Source: Pseudomonadota bacterium
Lineage (GTDB): Bacteria > Myxococcota_A > UBA796 > UBA9615
Assembly: GCA_024229515.1 (NCBI GenBank)
Contig: JAAESI010000096.1
Location: forward strand, 1-58,754
Direction: 5' to 3'
Length of the DNA: 58,754 nucleotides
How positions within the stretch are numbered: position 1 is the stretch's first letter; every line of letters begins with the position of its first letter. Both the position numbers and the translations under genes were made by a program. Below, one piece after another: positions 1 to 10,836 of the stretch. Under the pieces are notes generated by a model, which was given only the letters and a program-made list of their open reading frames with translations, was not told where the DNA came from and made no database searches.

Positions 1-849
1 CCAGCGAATAGGAACGTTCGGCGGTAGGGCTGAAGATCCGACAGCGCCCCCACTACGAGCAGCTCGTCCCAGCCGTCGCCGTCGGTGTCACCCGCGTTGC
101 GATGCTGGCAATTGCTGACGTGGGACCCAGCCACAGCGTCCGGCTCCGTCAGCCACGATCCCACCTCGGTCAGGCCTGCCGCTCCCGTCCGGCTGCCGTC
201 AAAGAGGGCGCGACCCAGTCCGCACCGTGAGCCAGCAGCGACCGAGCGCCCTGAGAACCCCGTGAACTCACCGGCGACCAGGACGGCGGGTGCGAAGCTT
301 GTGGGACCCGTGTAGGCACCGACAGCAGAAGGTCGGACTCAGCGAGGGAGACGGTTCCCGCTACGGGGCCATGGATCGCATACCCGCGGGTGTCACCATC
401 GACGAAGCTCCCGACCAGGCCTCCGCTCACCAGGAAGTCGTCGAACTCGTCATCGTTCAGATCCCCCGCGGCTCGGACCTGGAACGCGGCGAATTGGTCT
501 TCAGCCTCACCGAGGAGCTTTGCGTCGGCGTCCTCCTCCAGGCTTACGTCCCCACACAGACCACAGCCCAGACAGGCTCCGTCGCAGTCATCGTCGAGCC
601 CGTTGCCGCAGACCTCCGGTGCCTCTGGGTGGACCGCAGGGTTGGCGTCGTCGCAGTCGAGCCCCCCGCAGCCCAGGCTCTCGAACCTATCGCCGTCGCC
701 GTCACAGCTGGGTGCACTGTCGTCATCATCAGCGGGGGTGTCATCATCGTCCGCCACGGGAGTCGGCTCAGGTGTGTGTCATCGTTCGACGGCCCACAGC
801 CTGTGCAGGCAAGAACGGCAAAGAGGATCGCGGGAGGCCGGCAGAGCAT
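1..849 (-). pseudogene. FG-GAP/MopE-like lipoprotein, frameshifted and cut by the window edge
   Basis: The reading begins at the ATG ending at 849 with a lipoprotein signal (MLCRPPAILFAVLACTGC). It shifts frame near 750 into an Asp-rich linker (ADDDDTPADDDDSAP), a MopE-like Cys/Asp motif (LDCDDANPAVHPEAPEVC) and FG-GAP-like sequence. A second shift near 310-320 moves it to the frame containing GDTDGDGWDELLV at about 30-90, which runs off the left edge. Two frame changes in one otherwise recognisable gene mean either a decayed paralogue of the two intact copies downstream or indel errors in the assembly. The protein would be an outer-membrane or surface lipoprotein with a beta-propeller. The domain assignment is fairly sure; pseudogene status is not. 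Confidence 0.6.
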
Positions 850-901
850 GGTCAGGGCCTATTCTGCGGCTCGCACGACGGCGGGGCCAGGGCTTCGCGA
901 C

Positions 902-1221
902 TTAGTTTGACGATGGCTGAAGTACACAGCACCCCCCCGGTGCATGTTCGGTTGCGCAGACCTCATAGGGAAGGCCGAATCCCCCGAAATCGCCCATGAG
1001 ATAGAGCGCCGACGATCCGGCTATGGCGACGCGCAATCTGCCCGCGTACCAGCCACAGAAGGCTCCAACGAACTCTAGGTTGGGATTCGAGGCCGTGGGA
1101 TCGTGGGGGGGGGGGCATTGCCCACCTTCCACAGCAGCATCGGGGTGCCATCGAGGATTAGGAACAGCTCCCCCGATGGACTTTCCAGGAAGGCAGCCAG
1201 ACAAGAGAATGCGGGTGGCCC
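902..1221 (-). pseudogene. Truncated, frameshifted gene fragment of unknown family
   Basis: The lower part of this minus-strand fragment (902 to about 1105) reads as a plausible protein tail with AGRLRVAIAGSSALYLMGDF and ends in GGCCVLQPSSN. Above the 11-base G run at 1105-1115 the natural-looking continuation (SGELFLILDGTPMLLWKVGN) lies in another frame, so the gene is broken exactly at the homopolymer. It has no start codon or signal sequence. A second copy of the tail lies on the opposite strand at 1209-1346. I do not recognise the family. Confidence 0.4.
1105..1115. repeat. G11 homopolymer at a frame break
   Basis: Eleven consecutive G residues mark the point where the minus-strand fragment at 902-1221 changes reading frame. 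A run this long could be a slippage (phase-variation) site or simply a length error in the assembly. Confidence 0.6.
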
Positions 1222-1346
1222 TCACGGCCAACCACGCCCTATTCATGATGGGCGACCTGGGCTGTGTGGCGATCACGCCTCAGGACTGCGACACGACGCC
1301 CAACCACACACACGAGAGCTGCTGCATCATGCAGCCTACGGAGTGA
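1209..1346 (+). pseudogene. Orphan tail fragment, inverted paralogue of 902-1221
   Basis: This short frame (RMRVALTANHALFMMGDLG ... SCCIMQPTE, stop at 1344-1346) matches the C-terminus of the minus-strand fragment (RLRVAIAGSSALYLMGDFG ... GCCVLQPSSN) in order and spacing. Both end with a Cys-Cys-x-x-Gln-Pro motif. The similarity starts abruptly near 1209, where the two copies abut head to head. It therefore looks like a 5'-truncated paralogue left by an inversion or duplication. Its stop overlaps the GTG start of the next gene. Whether it is translated as a 45-residue peptide cannot be told. Confidence 0.4.
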
Positions 1347-3052
1347 CCCTTGGTTCCGACCCACCGACCCACCGACGCAGCCGCCTGCCCCTCGTGGCGG
1401 TCCTGACCCTCCTGACGGCCGCCACCTCGTGCAAGCCGGCCGATGACGACGACAGCGTCGCGACCATCGACGACGACGATGACGACACGGCGCCGGACGA
1501 CGACGACACCGCCCCCGACGACGACGACTCGGCTCCACCGTGCGAGGACGATGTGGACGGGGACGGCTTCATCGCGGCCGAATGCGGTGGTGATGACTGC
1601 GACGACACCCTCGCGGCGGTAAACCCCAGCGCTGTCGAGATCTGCGCCAACGGCCTGGACGACGACTGCGACGGCGCGTGCGTCGGCTGCGCAGGGCTCT
1701 GCGGGGAGGTCTCCCTGTCGCTCGCGGACGCGAAGTTGCTCGGGGAGTATCAGCAGGGCGGTCGTTGGGTGGCTTCGGCCGGTGACTTCAACCAGGACGG
1801 ATTCGCTGACGTGATGGTTGCTTCTCTGCCGGGGACGTTGGAAGAGCCAGCGAGCGTGTACATCGTCCCGGGACCCCAGTTCGGAACCGTGTCGCTCTCT
1901 TCGGTCGCGGCCATCCAGATTCAGGGGTGGGGCCTCGATGGGGTCGGTACCCGGAACGTTGCCTCCAGGGACTTCAATGGGGACGGTGAGCGTGATTTCG
2001 TAACCGGCGGCCGATGCATCTCACCGACGGGGATCGTGTACGGGCCGCAGACAGGTCCGGTCGATGCGGCCAACCACACGATCTTGGGGATGCCTCCCGG
2101 CTCAGAAGGATCCAGGTGCTCGGTCGCGTCGGTGGGGGACGTGGATGCGGACGGCACGGATGACATTCTGATCGGCTCGGACACTGCCAACAGCTTCCTC
2201 TACTCAGGCCCGATCGCGTCCAGCTCGGAGGGCGCTGGGATGGCTGCCACCTTCGTGGGCGGCGGGGCCAGTCCAGACGCGGGCTACACCGTGGCCGGTG
2301 GCGGGGACATCAACAACGACGGGTTCGACGACATCCTCATCGGCGACCCGAAGGCCGAAGGAACCGGCAACGGCGCCGGGGTCTTCCACGTGTTCTACGG
2401 ACCGTTGGCCGGGGACTATACCGTCGATGACGCCGACGCGACGTTGTTGGGTGTCGCGTGCCGACTCTGGGACGAACTCAACCAGGAGTGGACCACCGCT
2501 GACACGGACTTCGGGTACTCCATGTCTTCGGCAGATCTCAACGCCGATGGGTTCAGCGACATCATTGTCGGCGCGCCCCTAGCTGGCACGGGTGGGTCCG
2601 GTGTCTGCGGTGCCGACTATGGACTGGTCTACGTCTTTTATGGCCCGCCTGAGGCTGCCTGGCCCAATGAGGGTCTGCTCACCGCCCTGAATGCGGACGT
2701 GACGATCGCGATCTCGCCCGGCGGAGGCGCGGGTTGGTCGGTCTCTCCGGCGGGGGACGTCAATGGCGACGGCTGGCAGGATCTGTTGATCGGCGCGCCC
2801 GGATTTGCTGAGGGCAGGGGTGGCACGCACCTCCTCTATGGCCCATTCGAGGACACCATCACGTCCGCAGGCGCGACGTTCGTCGGGGAGGCTGAGCCTT
2901 TCGCGCAGGGATTCGCAGGCGCTGCGGTGGTCGGCGCCGGGGACGTCAACAACGACGGCTATGACGACATCGTGATCGGCGACCCGGGCGAAGACGAAGC
3001 GGACGAACTCGCAGGCGCCGCCTACATCCTCTACGGCGGTCCAGGGTTCTGA
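1343..3052 (+). CDS. Secreted FG-GAP-repeat lipoprotein with MopE-like motif
   Basis: The predicted protein has 569 residues. I chose the GTG at 1343 because it puts a basic-hydrophobic signal (RRSRLPLVAVLTLL) directly before a lipobox-like AATSC. The rest is a poly-Asp linker (repeated DDDDTAP), a MopE-like Cys/Asp motif (DDCDDTLAAVNPSAVEIC, then LDDDCDGACVGC), and at least six FG-GAP units of the type GDxNxDGxxDxxIG, ending in ILYGGPGF. FG-GAP repeats fold into calcium-binding beta-propellers. A cell-surface adhesive or structural role is an inference. The next gene is a close tandem paralogue: the stretch around the lipobox is nearly identical at DNA level, indicating recent duplication. 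The start lies inside the stop of the preceding fragment. Confidence 0.85.
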   Translation: MTLGSDPPTHRRSRLPLVAVLTLLTAATSCKPADDDDSVATIDDDDDDTAPDDDDTAPDDDDSAPPCEDDVDGDGFIAAECGGDDCDDTLAAVNPSAVEICANGLDDDCDGACVGCAGLCGEVSLSLADAKLLGEYQQGGRWVASAGDFNQDGFADVMVASLPGTLEEPASVYIVPGPQFGTVSLSSVAAIQIQGWGLDGVGTRNVASRDFNGDGERDFVTGGRCISPTGIVYGPQTGPVDAANHTILGMPPGSEGSRCSVASVGDVDADGTDDILIGSDTANSFLYSGPIASSSEGAGMAATFVGGGASPDAGYTVAGGGDINNDGFDDILIGDPKAEGTGNGAGVFHVFYGPLAGDYTVDDADATLLGVACRLWDELNQEWTTADTDFGYSMSSADLNADGFSDIIVGAPLAGTGGSGVCGADYGLVYVFYGPPEAAWPNEGLLTALNADVTIAISPGGGAGWSVSPAGDVNGDGWQDLLIGAPGFAEGRGGTHLLYGPFEDTITSAGATFVGEAEPFAQGFAGAAVVGAGDVNNDGYDDIVIGDPGEDEADELAGAAYILYGGPGF

Positions 3053-3147
3053 AGCTAACCCTCTGCGCCTTCGCGCTTGCGTGAGCTCGTCCGGCTGTCG
3101 CCCGATCGCACGTGCACCCACCCTCCGCCGCGACCCATAGTGTCGGC

Positions 3148-4827
3148 ATGCGCGCTCCGCCTGCAGCGCTGATTCTCGCCCTCGCGGCCGCCACCTCGTG
3201 CAAACCGGCCAATGCCGACGACAGCGTCGCGATCATCGACGACGATGACGACACGGCGTCGGACGACGACGACACCACCCCGGCCGATGACGACGACGAC
3301 TCGTCGGACGACGACGACAGCTCCGCATCAGACGACGACGACAGCGCGTCGGGGTGCGCCGACTCCGATGCTGATGGATACGATGATGCGGCCTGCGGAG
3401 GCGACGACTGCGACGACGCGAACCCCGCGGTGCACCCCGGCGCGATCGAGGTCTGCGCCAATGGGATCGACGACGATTGCGATGGAGCCTGCGTGGGGTG
3501 CGGGCTGTGTGGGGAGCATCCTCTCGCGTGGGCGGATGCCAAGCTGCTACCGGGACCGGGTGAGGCAACAGGAAGGTCGCTCGCGGGAGCTGGGGACATC
3601 GACGACGACGGATACAACGACATCCTGACAGCCGGCGGTCTCACCCTGTATGCCGCCAGCGGACCGCTGTACGGCACGGTCGACCTCACGACCGCCGGGA
3701 CGGCTCGCATGTCGCACGTGGAAGACGCGCCGAACGCCACGATCGCCACCACATCGATCGGAACAGGTGACTTCAACAACGACGGCGAGGTCGATTTCCT
3801 CGCAGCAGGCGCCTGTGGGGCCGGGACCGCGCTCCTGTACGGACCGGTCTCCGGGGAGATTGACCTCGCGTCCGGCGTCCTCTTGGGGTACCCGCCACCG
3901 GCAACCGGGACGAGCTGCGTGGTGACGTCTGCTGGCGATGTCGACGGAGACGGGATCGACGACCTGCTCGCCGGAAGGAGCAACGGCGGCGCCTATCTCT
4001 ACTCGGGGCCCGTCTCCAGCAGCCCCGACGGCAGCGGCTGGGTCGCTCGGTTCGTCGACGGTGCCGCAAGCGTCGTGCCCGGTGGCTCGGTGGCCGGAGA
4101 CGGCGATGTCGACGGAGACGGGTACGCGGACATCCTGATCGGCGACACGGGGTACTTCACCGGGCCGGGCTCGGCTCACCTCTTCTACGGGCCCGTGACC
4201 GGCGAGCACAGCGTCGACGACGCAGACGCCACGCTGCTGGGCACGGAGTGTGAGGCGTGCTGCAACGAGTGGGGCGAGTGGTACACGGCCAGTGGGAATT
4301 TCGGTGAGGCCCTGGCCCTCGCCGATCTGAACGGTGATGGGTTCGCCGATGTGATCGTCGGAGACCCCGACGGTTCGGTTCGCGGCCCGTCTGGGAACTG
4401 CCAAGGGACTCCCTTTACGGGCGTCGTCTCCGTCTTCTTCGGGCCCTTGTCCGGAACGCTGGACGAGACCCAGGCCGACGCGACGATCGCAGGATTGGAT
4501 GCCGCTCACGAGTTGGGCTACTCGGTCTCATCGGCCGGCGACGTCAACGGGGACGGTGCAAACGATCTGATCGTCGGGGCCCATTGGGCGGGGGGCGCTG
4601 GCGCTGCCTACCTTGTCTACGGGCCGGTGGAGGGGACCATCGATCTGGCTTCAGCCACGCACATGACGGGCGAAGCGACCGGCGATGGTGCCGGCTACTC
4701 CGTCGCTGGCGCTGGCGACATGAACGCAGACGGCTACGACGACGTGGCGGTCGGTGCCATCGGCAACGACGAAGCCGCTACCGAAGCCGGCGCCGCCTAC
4801 ATCCTCTACGGCGGTCCCGGGCTCTAG
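3148..4827 (+). CDS. Secreted FG-GAP-repeat lipoprotein, tandem paralogue
   Basis: The predicted protein has 559 residues from the ATG at 3148. It begins with a signal peptide (MRAPPAALILALAAATSC) whose Cys is the likely lipidation site. It continues with a long Asp/Ser linker (DDDDTTPADDDDDSSDDDDS), a MopE-like motif (DDCDDANPAVHPGAIEVC) and about six FG-GAP units (for example GDVNGDGANDLIVG), ending in ILYGGPGL. A longer in-frame start at 3112 would bury the signal peptide and is less likely. Layout and sequence match the upstream gene closely, and both differ mainly in linker length and propeller loops. Predicted location is the outer membrane or cell surface; ligand unknown. It converges on the kinase gene with a 40-base gap. 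Confidence 0.85.
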   Translation: MRAPPAALILALAAATSCKPANADDSVAIIDDDDDTASDDDDTTPADDDDDSSDDDDSSASDDDDSASGCADSDADGYDDAACGGDDCDDANPAVHPGAIEVCANGIDDDCDGACVGCGLCGEHPLAWADAKLLPGPGEATGRSLAGAGDIDDDGYNDILTAGGLTLYAASGPLYGTVDLTTAGTARMSHVEDAPNATIATTSIGTGDFNNDGEVDFLAAGACGAGTALLYGPVSGEIDLASGVLLGYPPPATGTSCVVTSAGDVDGDGIDDLLAGRSNGGAYLYSGPVSSSPDGSGWVARFVDGAASVVPGGSVAGDGDVDGDGYADILIGDTGYFTGPGSAHLFYGPVTGEHSVDDADATLLGTECEACCNEWGEWYTASGNFGEALALADLNGDGFADVIVGDPDGSVRGPSGNCQGTPFTGVVSVFFGPLSGTLDETQADATIAGLDAAHELGYSVSSAGDVNGDGANDLIVGAHWAGGAGAAYLVYGPVEGTIDLASATHMTGEATGDGAGYSVAGAGDMNADGYDDVAVGAIGNDEAATEAGAAYILYGGPGL

Positions 4828-4867
4828 CCCGAGACGTCCGGCGGGTCCTCACGCTCTTCAACCCTCC

Positions 4868-7248
<2,381 letters not shown>

Positions 7249-7252
<4 letters not shown>

Positions 7253-7788
7253 GTCAGCAGGCGCCTCAGCTCGGCGACGGCGCTGCGCAGCTCGTCCGCC
7301 TCCGCGGCCAGGGCGGGGGGAAGCCGGGGATCGGCCGCCATCGAGGCGCTCCCCGCGACCACGCGCTCGAGCAGGGCGCCCGCTTCGGGGGGCACCGCGG
7401 TCTGGGTGCGGCTGGCCAGGCGGAGGAGGGCGCGCACGCGAACGATCAGGCCGGCGCGCCCGATGGGCTTGCTGAGGAAGTCGTCCCCGCCCACCTCCAG
7501 GGCCTGCTCGTAGCTGCGGCGGTCGTTCATGCCGGTGAGGAAGACGACCGGGGTTGCGGCCCCGTGGGGCAGGCGCTTGATCTCCGTGCACGCGTCGAAG
7601 CCGGACATGCCCGGCATGGTCGCGTCCATGAGCACCAGATCGAACGGCTGGCTGGAGACCAGCTCCAGGGCCGCCTCGCCCGATTCGGCGGTGGTGACGG
7701 CGTAGCCCTCGGCGCCGAGGATCGACTTGACCAGCGCGAGCACTTGCACGCTGTCATCCACGACGAGGATTTGGTTCGGGGCGTCCAT
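7249..7788 (-). CDS. Single-domain response regulator (CheY-like) with C-terminal helix
   Basis: The predicted protein has 179 residues. The receiver occupies residues 5-125 with the acidic pair Asp11/Asp12, phospho-acceptor Asp55 (LVLMDATMPGMSG), Thr85 and Lys107 (SKPIG), so all catalytic positions are present. The last 55 residues are Ala/Glu/Leu-rich and probably helical, with no recognised output domain. It shares four bases with the start of the kinase gene immediately downstream, so the two probably act in one signalling route. Whether the kinase phosphorylates this protein is not shown by sequence. Confidence 0.88.
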
Positions 7789-7847
7789 CGCGCGTCACTA
7801 TACGCCCGGTGGCGGCCCGCCATACCGGGGGCTACCCTGACAGCCGG

Positions 7848-10112
7848 ATGGGTCTGGAATCTCGCACCGTCGGTGACTACCGCAACGACGCCCTCGTCTA
7901 CCTCTCACGGTCTCTGAACAAGGGCTGGAGCAAGCCGGACTGGGTGAGCGTGAACCTCACGCTCAAGTGCAACCTGACGTGCACCTTCTGCAAGACCTGC
8001 TACCCGGTCCGCAAGGAGCTGAGCACCCGCGAGATCAAGGACATCATCGACCAGACGTACCTGTGGGGCGTCGACCGCTTCAACCCCATCGGGGGGGAGC
8101 CGTTCGTCCGACCGGACCTGGAGGAGATCCTCGCGTACGCGTGCGACAAGGATTTCTACATCACGCTCACGACCAACGGCACGCTCATCACCCCCAAGCG
8201 AGCCGCCGAGATCGCCCGCATTCCGTACAACCGGCTGCACTTCAACGTCAGCATCGACGGCCCCAACCCGTGGCACGACATGGGGCGTGGCGAGGGCAAC
8301 TTCGACAAGGCGCTGCAGGGGTACTGGAACCTGCGCGAGGCCGACGCGGCGGCGGGCAACCCGCTCCGCAAGATCTCGATCAACGCGATCATCAACAAGC
8401 TGAACCTCAGCGACCTGCCGGCGTTCCTGTACTGGTGCCGCGATGAGCTGGGCGCGCAGGCGGTGCAGTTCCTGAACCTGTTCCGCCACGGCAACCGCAT
8501 CGACCCCGACGTCGAGAAGCTCTGGATCACGCCCGACCGCTACGACGAGCTGGATCGCTTCGTCGACCTGCTGATCGGGTTCCAGCAGCATGAGGCCGAC
8601 ACCAACTTCCGGCTCGCCAACAGCATCGGCGACCTCGAGAACATCAAGAAGTACTACCGCGACGAACTCCGGCCGCTGGATGGCAAGTGCTATTCGGGCT
8701 GGAAGGAGCTGTACGTCAACGCCGACGGCACGGCGATCATGTGCGACGGGAAGCTCGACTTCCTCAATGGCAGCTTCGGCGACATCCGCAAGCAGACCTT
8801 GCGCGAGTTGTGGACGGGACCGGAGATCGCCAAGCTCCGGGACAACGTCAAAGACTGCACCACCCCCTGCATTCAGGACTGTTACTTGCGACGACGCTCA
8901 GACAGCGCAGTGCGCATCGCCCGCGGGGTCTCCCGCCTCGTCTACGACGAGCTGAAGAAGAAGTACCGGACGCGGCAGGTCGAAGCGCCGACCTACGAGG
9001 ACTCGGTGCTGACCCTGCAGCTGTCGGACACGCTCGATGTCGCGACCACCCACAAGCGGGTGCCGATGGAGCGCTTCGAGGCGCTCATCAGGGACTCGCC
9101 CGAGCCCTTCTCGGCGGTGCGCGAGGACCCCTTCCGGTTCTACGACTTCCGCAACCGCGGCTACATCCAGTTCAACCGCGGGTTCCTCGCCTTCGACGTC
9201 ATCAAGTCGATCATCGAGGACGCCCAGCGGCACGATCTGGTCTACGGCCAGGTGGTGTTGGCGTGGGACGGGGAGCCGCTGATGCACCCCCAGGTCGAAG
9301 AGGTGCTGGCGTGGCTGGCGGAGGCGTGGCGGCGCAAGCCGTTCGCCCGGCGGATCATCATCCCCACCAACGGCACGCTGCTGAACCACAACTACTGCAA
9401 GATCACGACGGAGGCGGGCGACGTCCCCTTCACGTGGCAGTTCCAGGTCGACGCTCACGACAGCGAGTCGTACACGCTGCACCACGCCGAGCCGCTGTGG
9501 GACCGGGTGCTCGACAACATCAACTTCCTGCTCCACTGCATCAAGGAGAACCAGCCGCGGCAGCTCGGGCTGGTACTGCAGGACACGATCACCTCCGCCA
9601 ACGTCGAGCACGTCGAGGCGTTCCGCGAGTTCTGGACCAACCACCTCGGCGCGTACGAGCTGACCCCGTCGGTGACGTCGCAGGCGGCTCCGCAGACGCC
9701 GGGGTCGTTCATCCACTTCCGCCGCGCCGATCCCCCCGATCTGGCCGGCATCCGCGACGCCGCCGAGCAGTACCGCACCGCCCTCACGACGCTGGGGCTG
9801 GAGGTCGTCGCCGATGACGCCGCCCGCCGCACCTGCGCCGCCTACTGGAAGACGCCCACGGTCTCGTGGGACGGCAAGGTGATGCTCTGCACCGCGGATT
9901 TGCAGCAGACGATGAAGGTCGCCGAGGCGACCGAGGGCTCCATCTCGGATGCGTGGTGGAAGGGCCAGCGCATGGTCCAGATCCGCTGCCAGATCCAGCA
10001 CGAGGACTTCAGCGGGCTGAACCTGTGCCGCGGCTGCAACCAGCCGTACTCGCCCAACATGGTCAAGCTGTCGGCCGAAGAGCTCGAGGCGTGGAAGCAG
10101 TCCGCCGGCTGA
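7848..10112 (+). CDS. Tandem radical-SAM protein: active N-half, cluster-less C-half
   Basis: The predicted protein has 754 residues. The N-terminal half is a radical-SAM domain: CNLTCTFC at 41-48 is the CX3CX2C motif that holds the 4Fe-4S cluster, and GGEP at 82-85 contacts SAM. A Cys-rich SPASM-like region follows (CYSGWKELYVNADGTAIMC, then CTTPCIQDC). The C-terminal half resembles a second radical-SAM barrel (VVLAWDGEPLMHP parallels the GGEP loop; IPTNGTLLN parallels TTNGTLIT) but has no CX3CX2C. It ends in another SPASM-like segment (TVSWDGKVMLC, then CRGCN). One catalytic and one degenerate domain are inferred. I see no precursor-peptide gene beside it. Start chosen at the ATG at 7848; a frame opening at 7809 has no better signal. 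Confidence 0.85.
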   Translation: MGLESRTVGDYRNDALVYLSRSLNKGWSKPDWVSVNLTLKCNLTCTFCKTCYPVRKELSTREIKDIIDQTYLWGVDRFNPIGGEPFVRPDLEEILAYACDKDFYITLTTNGTLITPKRAAEIARIPYNRLHFNVSIDGPNPWHDMGRGEGNFDKALQGYWNLREADAAAGNPLRKISINAIINKLNLSDLPAFLYWCRDELGAQAVQFLNLFRHGNRIDPDVEKLWITPDRYDELDRFVDLLIGFQQHEADTNFRLANSIGDLENIKKYYRDELRPLDGKCYSGWKELYVNADGTAIMCDGKLDFLNGSFGDIRKQTLRELWTGPEIAKLRDNVKDCTTPCIQDCYLRRRSDSAVRIARGVSRLVYDELKKKYRTRQVEAPTYEDSVLTLQLSDTLDVATTHKRVPMERFEALIRDSPEPFSAVREDPFRFYDFRNRGYIQFNRGFLAFDVIKSIIEDAQRHDLVYGQVVLAWDGEPLMHPQVEEVLAWLAEAWRRKPFARRIIIPTNGTLLNHNYCKITTEAGDVPFTWQFQVDAHDSESYTLHHAEPLWDRVLDNINFLLHCIKENQPRQLGLVLQDTITSANVEHVEAFREFWTNHLGAYELTPSVTSQAAPQTPGSFIHFRRADPPDLAGIRDAAEQYRTALTTLGLEVVADDAARRTCAAYWKTPTVSWDGKVMLCTADLQQTMKVAEATEGSISDAWWKGQRMVQIRCQIQHEDFSGLNLCRGCNQPYSPNMVKLSAEELEAWKQSAG

Positions 10113-10113
10113 G

Positions 10114-10836
10114 CTACTGCCCTTCGAGGGCGACGATCATCCGGTCGTAGGCATCCTGCGGCCGTGCGGCGGTGACGCTCATGGACGACTCCCAGCCGCC
10201 TTCAGCCGACTCGGTGTCGGTCACCGAGGCGAGCAGGAGGATCTCCGTGTTCTTGACCTGGTCGTCGACCAGCTCACGGCGGGTGACCGTGACGGTGAGC
10301 GAGCCCGCCGGCAGCGGCGTCGCCGTCGTCTTGACCCGGAGCGCGGTCCCGTCGCCGCCGGTGACGCTGAGCTGCACCGCCTTGCCCGCGACCTTGGCCT
10401 CACCGTCGATCCGCCCGGTCATCGACACCGGAATCGGGGCCTTCTTGGCGATGCGGTGCCGCGGCATCACCTGGTCCAGGGCGGACTTGAGTGACTGCAG
10501 CGTGAACGGCTTCGACATGAAAACTCGAACCCCAAGCTCCCGAAGTGACCGTTCGATCGGTCCTCCCTTGGGGTAGACGGCGCTCGCGGCGATCACGGGA
10601 ACATCCCGGGCCTCCGCGACGCGTCGCGCCACCTTGAGCAGATTCACTCCGTCCATTTCGGGGAGGCAGATCTCGAGCAGGATCAAATCAGGCGCCGCTT
10701 CCGCCAGGCTGTACAACGCCTGGTGGGCATCGGGGCAGACTTTGATCCTGAAGCCGAGCATCTGGAGCATGCCGCCCGCGATCTCCGCCGCGTCGGGATC
10801 GTCCTCGATGATCATGGCCAGGGGAGTGTCGCTCAT
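10114..10836 (-). CDS. Response regulator with Glu at the phosphorylation site, PilZ-like C-terminal domain
   Basis: The predicted protein has 240 residues. Residues 5-125 are a receiver with the acidic cluster EDD at 11-13, a Ser at the Thr/Ser position (AASAV) and Lys in SKPF. The phospho-acceptor is Glu55 (LILLEICLPEMDG) where its relatives have Asp. The C-terminal 100 residues are beta-rich (AVQLSVTGGDGTALRV ... PLPAGSLTVTV) and resemble a PilZ-type barrel but lack the RxxxR c-di-GMP motif. It is paralogous to the genes at 10833-11717 and 48222-49010, which share EDDPDAA and ICLP-x-x-DGV. It may be a fixed-state regulator. It converges with the radical-SAM gene, one base apart. Confidence 0.82.
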   Translation of the reverse strand: MSDTPLAMIIEDDPDAAEIAGGMLQMLGFRIKVCPDAHQALYSLAEAAPDLILLEICLPEMDGVNLLKVARRVAEARDVPVIAASAVYPKGGPIERSLRELGVRVFMSKPFTLQSLKSALDQVMPRHRIAKKAPIPVSMTGRIDGEAKVAGKAVQLSVTGGDGTALRVKTTATPLPAGSLTVTVTRRELVDDQVKNTEILLLASVTDTESAEGGWESSMSVTAARPQDAYDRMIVALEGQ

